Positions 58,981-64,000 of a DNA stretch of 64,000 nt are shown here, piece by piece. Below the pieces are notes generated by a model. That model saw only the letters and a program-made list of their open reading frames with translations. It ran no database searches and was not told the DNA's origin. Position numbers and translations under genes: made by a program. Positions within the stretch are counted from its first letter, which is position 1, and each line of letters starts with the position of its first letter. This DNA comes from JACMLD01 sp963705285. GTDB lineage: Bacteria > Bacteroidota > Bacteroidia > Chitinophagales > Chitinophagaceae. Location of the stretch: positions 868,001 to 932,000 of the forward strand of contig OY970066.1 in assembly GCA_963705285.1 (NCBI GenBank), given 5' to 3'.

Positions 58981-61773
58981 TTATAGCGCGTAATTAAATG
59001 TTACACTGAAAGTGGTTCCAAACTTTCTGGTAAACCGGTAAGCATCCGAGTCTTTTTGAAACCCGGTATTGGCATCCCTGTTCTGATAGAAATATTGTTT
59101 CTTGTTAAGAATATCCGATACGTTGAACCGAACTTCTGCTTTTTTGTGAATGAATTTTTTACTTACCTGAAAGTCAAGTACCGGCCTGGGGGCTTCCCAA
59201 ATATCTGGTGCGCCGCCACCGCCGCTTGCCGGTATGTCGCCTACCAGGTAGATGCGTTTTCCAATCTGGTTAAACAGCAGGGTAGCGTTAAAGCCGGGCT
59301 CTTCCAAATCATACAATAAACCAAAGTTTAAGAGATAGGGCGATTGACCCTGTAAAGGCCGGTCAATGTTTCTTTTTTCATCTCTCACATTGCTTTTAAT
59401 GTAAGCAGCATTGGCCTGTACAGTAAAGTTTTTCAATCCACCGGTTATAAAGTCGAGGCGTTTGCGCACTTCAAGTTCCGCGCCGTAGGCGGTGGCCCTG
59501 TCTGGGTTTTGAAATTCAAATATGGCGCCGCCCTGTTGCAGGTTTTGTTCAATGGGCTTATCAAAGTTTTTGTAGAAAACACCGGCAGTAAACACCTCGC
59601 CAGACCTTGGGTATACTTCATAACGCAGGTCGGCATTGGTAACTTTGGTGCGCAACAGGTTGGGGTTACCCTGCACAGCCGAGTTCAATTCAAAATCATA
59701 TAACGTGAGTGCGGCCAGTTCTCTTTGTTCTGGACGGATAACGGTTTGCGAGCCAGATAAGCGCAGGTTTGTTTTAGCATCGAGCTTCAGCGTGGCGTTT
59801 AGCCCTGGCAGAAAGTCTGTTTGGCGCGTACTCTTATGACGGCTATCCCATTTTTTTACAGAACCCAGCAGTTGATCATAATCTTCTACACGCAAACCCC
59901 AAACCACGCGCAGCGCGTCAGATAACTGATTGTCGAACTGCAGGAAGCCGGCATTTAAAATGGTATTGGCTAAGTAGCGGAAGTTTTTATTGTTAATTGA
60001 ATTAAAAGCAAACTGGCGGCTGGTATCTGACCCGTTGCCAAAGTTTTCTGGTGCAAAAATTTTATCGATGGGCAGCTGGCGCAATGCTTCATTGTCTATT
60101 GGCAGGTAGTTCGCAAATAGCTGTGCGTCGAACAGGCGGTCTTTCACCTGCAGCATATAGCCGCCTTTTACGGCATGTTTCTGACCAAATAGATCGAAGT
60201 TATAAGTAAGATCGCCGCCACCGGTATAGATATAATCGTTCAGTGTTTGAAACACCCTGCTGCCGCTTTCTTGTGCCAGCGAGTTACCCACTAAAAACCG
60301 ATAAGGGTTTTGTGTGCCGGTTGGTCTGGTATACTGGTAACGGCGTTGATCGGGGCTATAACCGTCGAGGATATTAAAAGAACCATACCATTTAAACTTC
60401 AGCGGCGCGGTAATACTGTGCTCACCTGTAAGCTGCACGGTAAAAAAAGTGTTCTCCCTGAATGTAAGTTCACCTCCATATACATCATCGCCGGTATTGT
60501 TATTGATACCACTACGGCGGATTGCATAATTGTTGGTGTTTACATTAATAATAGATTTCAGCGACACCTTGTTTCTGGGATCCAGTTGTAATGAAAAGCT
60601 GGCCAGTGCGCCGGCGGTAACTTCTGTTGTATACCGGTTATCTGCATAACTGTACTGCTGGCTGAATATGCCGCTCTCCAATGTTTGTATTTGGTTGAGG
60701 ATGTCTGTGTAGCGGCTGGTTTTACTGTAATTGACACCCAGTATACCGCCAACTTTTTTACCGAAAAGGGTTCCGGTAAATCCTCCATTTGCCTGAAAAG
60801 ATACATTAGGCGATACTTTGGTAGGTGTAGCTGCCCAGTTGTTATTCATTTCTTTTCCCAGTTCGTTGCGTTGCTCCTGCGTTAACAGGTTAAACCCCGA
60901 CTTGGTGGTGTAGCTGGCAGGCAGCCCACGTGCACCATCGTCTATACCCAGCCAGTCGAGCCCACCGCCTTTTGCTTTGTAAAAATCTTTGCCGATTGTC
61001 TGGCTATTGAAACCAGTTCCTATTTGAATATTGAAAAAGTTTTTTGAAGGAATGTCTTTTGTATTAACCTGTATAAGACCGCCCGCCCACTCGCCCGGCA
61101 GTTCGGGTACAAAGGCTTTGTTAATAATGATATTATCGATCATGGGAGCGGGGATAATATCAAAAGAAAATGTTTTACGATCTGGTTCTGTGCTGGTAAG
61201 CAGTATACCATTGAGCATTGCCTGGTTGTAGCGGTCTGCAAGACCCCGAATAACAAGAAATTTTCCATCTATCAAACTGGCGCCGGGCGTGCGTTTCAAT
61301 ACCTCGCCGGTATTTCTGTCTGGCGAACGCCTGATGGATTCTGCTGAAACTACAGACGCAACCGTATTGGTATTTTTCTGAAATTGTATGACAGAATTCA
61401 CCGTTTCCCTGCGGGCGTTGTTTCGGGTAGCCGTTACCGTTACTGAAGCCAGGTTTTTACCGGTAACTTCCATGGTAATGTCGAGCGTGGTAACCTGCCC
61501 GGCTGTTACCTCAATTTCATTGACGGTCTTTAAACTGTAACCAACAGTGGTGAAGCTGAGATCATATTTTTTACCTGCAGTTAATGTAAGGGTATAACGG
61601 CCTTCCACATCTGTACTGGCGCCGCCGGGTGCTCCGGTAATCTTAATGGATACGCCTGCAAGCGGTTCGTTTTTGGCGTTCAAGACCTTTCCTGCAATTT
61701 TTCCTGTTTGTGCCAGGGTAATTAAAGCAAGGAACAGTAAGGGGCTTATCAGTAAAAGGCTCTTTTTACGCAC
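58981..61773 (-). CDS. TonB-dependent receptor (CarboxypepD_reg-like and plug domains)
   Basis: This 930-residue outer membrane receptor starts at GTG (61773); no ATG is near and the next residues form a good signal peptide ('LLFLALITLAQ'). The carboxypeptidase-regulatory-like domain ('KIAGKVLNAKNEPLAGVSIK', 'DVEGRYTLTLTAGKKYDLSF') occupies about 22-100. The plug follows (about 120-240; 'VVSAESIRRSPDRNTGEVLK', 'LVIRGLADRYNQAMLNGILL', 'PGEWAGGLIQVNTKDIPS'). The rest is the 22-strand barrel, ending in aromatic 'KFGTTFSVTFNYAL'. It imports an unknown large substrate with TonB energy. The downstream lipoprotein gene is its partner. Confidence 0.93.
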   Translation of the reverse strand: MRKKSLLLISPLLFLALITLAQTGKIAGKVLNAKNEPLAGVSIKITGAPGGASTDVEGRYTLTLTAGKKYDLSFTTVGYSLKTVNEIEVTAGQVTTLDITMEVTGKNLASVTVTATRNNARRETVNSVIQFQKNTNTVASVVSAESIRRSPDRNTGEVLKRTPGASLIDGKFLVIRGLADRYNQAMLNGILLTSTEPDRKTFSFDIIPAPMIDNIIINKAFVPELPGEWAGGLIQVNTKDIPSKNFFNIQIGTGFNSQTIGKDFYKAKGGGLDWLGIDDGARGLPASYTTKSGFNLLTQEQRNELGKEMNNNWAATPTKVSPNVSFQANGGFTGTLFGKKVGGILGVNYSKTSRYTDILNQIQTLESGIFSQQYSYADNRYTTEVTAGALASFSLQLDPRNKVSLKSIINVNTNNYAIRRSGINNNTGDDVYGGELTFRENTFFTVQLTGEHSITAPLKFKWYGSFNILDGYSPDQRRYQYTRPTGTQNPYRFLVGNSLAQESGSRVFQTLNDYIYTGGGDLTYNFDLFGQKHAVKGGYMLQVKDRLFDAQLFANYLPIDNEALRQLPIDKIFAPENFGNGSDTSRQFAFNSINNKNFRYLANTILNAGFLQFDNQLSDALRVVWGLRVEDYDQLLGSVKKWDSRHKSTRQTDFLPGLNATLKLDAKTNLRLSGSQTVIRPEQRELAALTLYDFELNSAVQGNPNLLRTKVTNADLRYEVYPRSGEVFTAGVFYKNFDKPIEQNLQQGGAIFEFQNPDRATAYGAELEVRKRLDFITGGLKNFTVQANAAYIKSNVRDEKRNIDRPLQGQSPYLLNFGLLYDLEEPGFNATLLFNQIGKRIYLVGDIPASGGGGAPDIWEAPRPVLDFQVSKKFIHKKAEVRFNVSDILNKKQYFYQNRDANTGFQKDSDAYRFTRKFGTTFSVTFNYAL

Positions 61774-61877
61774 AATTCTTGTTTTTATTAGTGCCGCAAA
61801 GCTATCTGCGCAATGTTACCGGCCGGTTAACCCCAGATTAACGAAGTATGATCCCAATGTTACCGCAATGTTATGGC

Positions 61878-62034
61878 GGGAAGCGTGAGGCGTCAGGCGT
61901 CAGGCGTGAAGCGCTTTATTCGCAAACGTTTCCGCCGAAGGGCTCACGCCTCGCGCCTCACGTCTGTCATGAAGCTTGCCTCGCAAACGTTTCCGCCGAA
62001 GGGCTCACGACTGACGCCTCACGCCTCACGTTTC
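61878..62034. repeat. 61-bp direct repeat with inverted flanks upstream of asnS
   Basis: The 29-bp sequence TCGCAAACGTTTCCGCCGAA-GGGCTCACG occurs at 61920-61948 and 61981-62009 (period 61 bp). It is flanked by GCGTGAGGCGTCAGGCGTCA on the left and the complementary-type TGACGCCTCACGCCTCACG on the right, so the block as a whole is palindromic in character. It lies between the receptor gene start and the asnS start. Confidence 0.88.
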
Positions 62035-62066
62035 CGTATCTTTGCCGTCCTAAAAATTTTCGGTAC

Positions 62067-63506
62067 ATGTTTAACAAACGGACTAAAGTAAAAGACCTGC
62101 TGGCCAGCGAACAAACCGGACAGCAGGTAACGGTAATGGGGTGGGTGCGCACTTTCAGGAACAACCAGTTTATTGCGCTCAACGACGGCAGTACCAATAA
62201 TAATATACAGGTGGTGGCTGAGCTGGGTAAGTTTGATGAGTCTGTTTTGAAACGCATTACCACCGGCGCATCGTTAAAAGTAACCGGCGAAATAGTGGCG
62301 TCCACTGGTAAAGGCCAAAAAGTGGAAATAAAAGCCAGCCAGGTGGAAATTCTGGGTAATAGCGATGCCGAGAAGTTTCCGTTACAACCGAAAAAACATA
62401 GCCTGGAGTTCCTCCGTGAGATAGCCCACCTGCGGTTTCGTACCAATACATTTGGGGCGGTTTTCCGCATCCGTCACTCTTTGGCTTTTGCTATCCATCA
62501 GTTCTTTAATGAAAAAGGATTTGTATACCTGCATACTCCCATTGTAACGGCCAGCGATGCAGAAGGCGCCGGCGAAATGTTTAAAGTAACTACGCTGCCT
62601 TTTGATAAAACACCGCGGAACGATGACGGAACCGTAAATTATAAAGATGATTTCTTTGGTCGTGCTACCAATCTTACCGTGAGCGGACAGCTGGAAGGTG
62701 AACTGGCTGCCATGGCCTTTAGCGAGATTTATACTTTTGGCCCCACGTTTCGGGCCGAAAATTCAAACACGGCAAGGCACCTGGCCGAATTCTGGATGAT
62801 AGAACCTGAAATGGCATTCTGCGACCTGGAAGATAATATGAACCTGGCCGAAGAGTTTATCAAATACATTATCCGGTACGCCATGGAGCACAACCGAGAA
62901 GACCTGGATTTTCTTGCACAACGCCTGGCAGAGGAAGAAAAAGCATTGCCACAGGATAAGCGTAGCGAAATGGGTTTGATCGAAAAACTGGAGTTTGTAG
63001 TAAACAACCACTTTGAACGCATTACCTACACAGAGGCCATTGACATACTCCGCGAAAGCAATCACAACAAGAAAAAGAAATTCCAGTATCCGGTAGATAA
63101 ATGGGGTGTCGACTTACAGAGCGAGCATGAACGCTACCTGGTAGAAAAACATTTTAAACGGCCGGTGATCTTAACCAACTATCCAAAAGATATAAAGTCG
63201 TTTTACATGCGGCAGAATGACGACGGCAAAACTGTGGCCGCCATGGATATACTGGCACCCGGCATTGGTGAAATTGTAGGCGGCTCTCAGAGAGAAGAAA
63301 GGCTTGATAAACTGGAAGCGCGCATGGCAGACATGCATATACCTGCCGATGAGCTGTGGTGGTACCTTGATACACGACGCTTTGGCTCTGTACCACATGC
63401 CGGCTTTGGACTGGGTTTTGAAAGAATGGTTTTATTTGTAACGGGTATGACCAATATACGCGATGTCATTCCTTTTCCGAGAACTCCAAAGAACGCTGAG
63501 TTTTAA
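62067..63506 (+). CDS. asnS: asparaginyl-tRNA synthetase
   Basis: From the ATG at 62067 this is a 479-residue class II aminoacyl-tRNA synthetase. The N-terminal anticodon-binding OB domain has 'QVTVMGWVRTFRNNQFIALN'. Motif 1 'FLREIAHLRFRTNTFGAVFR', motif 2 'FGPTFRAENSNTARHLAEFW' and motif 3 'GFGLGFERMVLFVTGMTNIR' are all present, with 'VTASDAEGAGEMFKV' of the AsnRS active site. It joins Asn to tRNA-Asn in the cytoplasm. An upstream in-frame start at 61848 would run through the noncoding repeats and is rejected. A perfect hairpin follows the stop. Confidence 0.97.
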   Translation: MFNKRTKVKDLLASEQTGQQVTVMGWVRTFRNNQFIALNDGSTNNNIQVVAELGKFDESVLKRITTGASLKVTGEIVASTGKGQKVEIKASQVEILGNSDAEKFPLQPKKHSLEFLREIAHLRFRTNTFGAVFRIRHSLAFAIHQFFNEKGFVYLHTPIVTASDAEGAGEMFKVTTLPFDKTPRNDDGTVNYKDDFFGRATNLTVSGQLEGELAAMAFSEIYTFGPTFRAENSNTARHLAEFWMIEPEMAFCDLEDNMNLAEEFIKYIIRYAMEHNREDLDFLAQRLAEEEKALPQDKRSEMGLIEKLEFVVNNHFERITYTEAIDILRESNHNKKKKFQYPVDKWGVDLQSEHERYLVEKHFKRPVILTNYPKDIKSFYMRQNDDGKTVAAMDILAPGIGEIVGGSQREERLDKLEARMADMHIPADELWWYLDTRRFGSVPHAGFGLGFERMVLFVTGMTNIRDVIPFPRTPKNAEF

Positions 63507-63525
63507 GTAGACTGCCAAAAAGAAT

Positions 63526-63566
63526 AGCCGCAGATTCGCAGATTGATTTGTTGCGAATCTGCGGCT
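63526..63566 (+). terminator. intrinsic terminator of asnS
   Basis: GCCGCAGATTCGCA (63527-63540) and TGCGAATCTGCGGC (63552-63565) form a perfect 14-bp stem (15 with the outer A-T), loop of 11 nt, followed by TTCTTTTCTTT. One arm is the same sequence as the core of the 74-bp tandem repeat at 23171. The hairpin serves both asnS and the convergent gene at 63575. Confidence 0.92.
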
Positions 63567-63574
63567 TCTTTTCT

Positions 63575-64000
63575 TTAATTTCTTTTCTTTCTATAGCGGG
63601 TAATAACCCCCACATCGGAATTAATTTGTGGAACCGCCTGAGCGGCTTGCCTTTTATCAAAAAAAACAAGCATCAACGTTGTCTTTTCATCGTAATCCCA
63701 AAAATAAACCTGTTCAACAATATCCAAGTTTGAAAGGAGTTTTTTGCCAAAAGAACCATATAATTGTATTGACCCAAATTCTTTTGTAATTGAGTCAATA
63801 ATCGCTGAACCTTTTACTTTTATGATATACGCAGTGCACTGAACTTGATTGACGCTATCAACATATAGCAAAATCTTAATGATTTCATTTCCAAAAAGTT
63901 GCTTGTCTTTATAATTTGCCGGGGAAACCTGTCTATTATACTTTAAAGAGTCACCAATTAATAGTCTACGCACATTTGCTACCGACACAGAATCGGTACC
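63575..64000 (-). CDS. hypothetical protein, N-terminus beyond the right edge
   Basis: The frame is open from the right edge to the stop at 63575 (141 codons plus stop), so the start lies outside the window. The visible part has alternating strands and helices ('VRRLLIGDSLKYNRQVSPAN', 'NEIIKILLYVDSVNQVQCTA', 'LDIVEQVYFWDYDEKTTLML') and ends in a basic tail 'ITRYRKKRN'. No motif, signal or membrane helix is seen in it. It converges on asnS and shares its terminator region. Confidence 0.65.
   Translation of the reverse strand, partial: GTDSVSVANVRRLLIGDSLKYNRQVSPANYKDKQLFGNEIIKILLYVDSVNQVQCTAYIIKVKGSAIIDSITKEFGSIQLYGSFGKKLLSNLDIVEQVYFWDYDEKTTLMLVFFDKRQAAQAVPQINSDVGVITRYRKKRN

Noticed and set aside
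61848..62066. N-terminal extension of AsnS
   Set aside because: The extra 73 codons run through the direct repeats upstream; the true OB domain starts right after the ATG at 62067.

Overview
The window comes from a Bacteroidota genome, most likely the Chitinophagaceae (Chitinophaga/Niastella-like). The evidence is: two SusC-type TonB-dependent receptors with N-terminal carboxypeptidase-regulatory-like domains, many lipoproteins of the form 'C-K-K/C-S-N', a protease with a type IX secretion C-terminal domain, a Rho factor with a long charged insertion, a DUF3127 protein, weak Shine-Dalgarno sequences and moderate GC. No rRNA, tRNA, CRISPR array, transposase or phage gene was found. Genus assignment is inference.

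Layout. 1-3.4 kb: a TPR protein cut by the left edge, a SAM methyltransferase with its AraC-type neighbour, and a small XRE repressor. 4-7.2 kb: an XRE regulator with overlapping operator-like dyads, an unrecognised protein made of two copies of one domain, and a PfkB sugar kinase/NagB-like deaminase pair. 7.2-14.6 kb: a TPR membrane protein, then a leftward cassette of small HTH protein, two lipoproteins, a small membrane protein, an O-antigen ligase/polymerase with TPRs and a transglutaminase-like lipoprotein; this is the best candidate for an undescribed system. 15-20.3 kb: SnoaL-type proteins, a Crp/Fnr-flavodoxin-SnoaL-DoxX group, and a class C beta-lactamase-like serine hydrolase interrupted by one in-frame TAA.

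21-28.8 kb: a YiaK-like dehydrogenase and a zinc alcohol dehydrogenase (probable sugar-acid catabolism), convergent with a GntP permease, then a TonB-dependent receptor. Two long noncoding repeat blocks flank the permease-receptor pair and share an element in inverted orientation. 28.4-45 kb: DUF3127 OB-fold protein, a UvrD-like helicase, a four-gene 'planctomycete-type' operon (PSD1/PSCyt1, DUF1501, NHL propeller, DUF2231-cytochrome c-LRR), a T9SS-secreted subtilase/S53-like protease, a PAS histidine kinase that lacks its phosphoacceptor His, and PcrA/UvrD helicase. Inverted dispersed repeats at about 34.4 and 42.4 kb flank the middle of this region.

45-64 kb: small helical and basic proteins, META-domain protein, transglutaminase-like protein, Old Yellow Enzyme NamA, CvfB-like S1 protein, ketoacyl synthase III, a hybrid histidine kinase, OmpA lipoprotein, Rho, a TonB receptor with its partner lipoprotein, asparaginyl-tRNA synthetase and a 5'-truncated gene at the right edge. 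Several textbook intrinsic terminators are visible (after the 101-residue helical protein, ompA, rho, the receptor operon and asnS).

The most striking feature outside genes is a set of related noncoding repeats (74-bp, 88-bp, 44-bp and 16-bp tandem units plus dispersed copies) found only in intergenic or gene-end positions.
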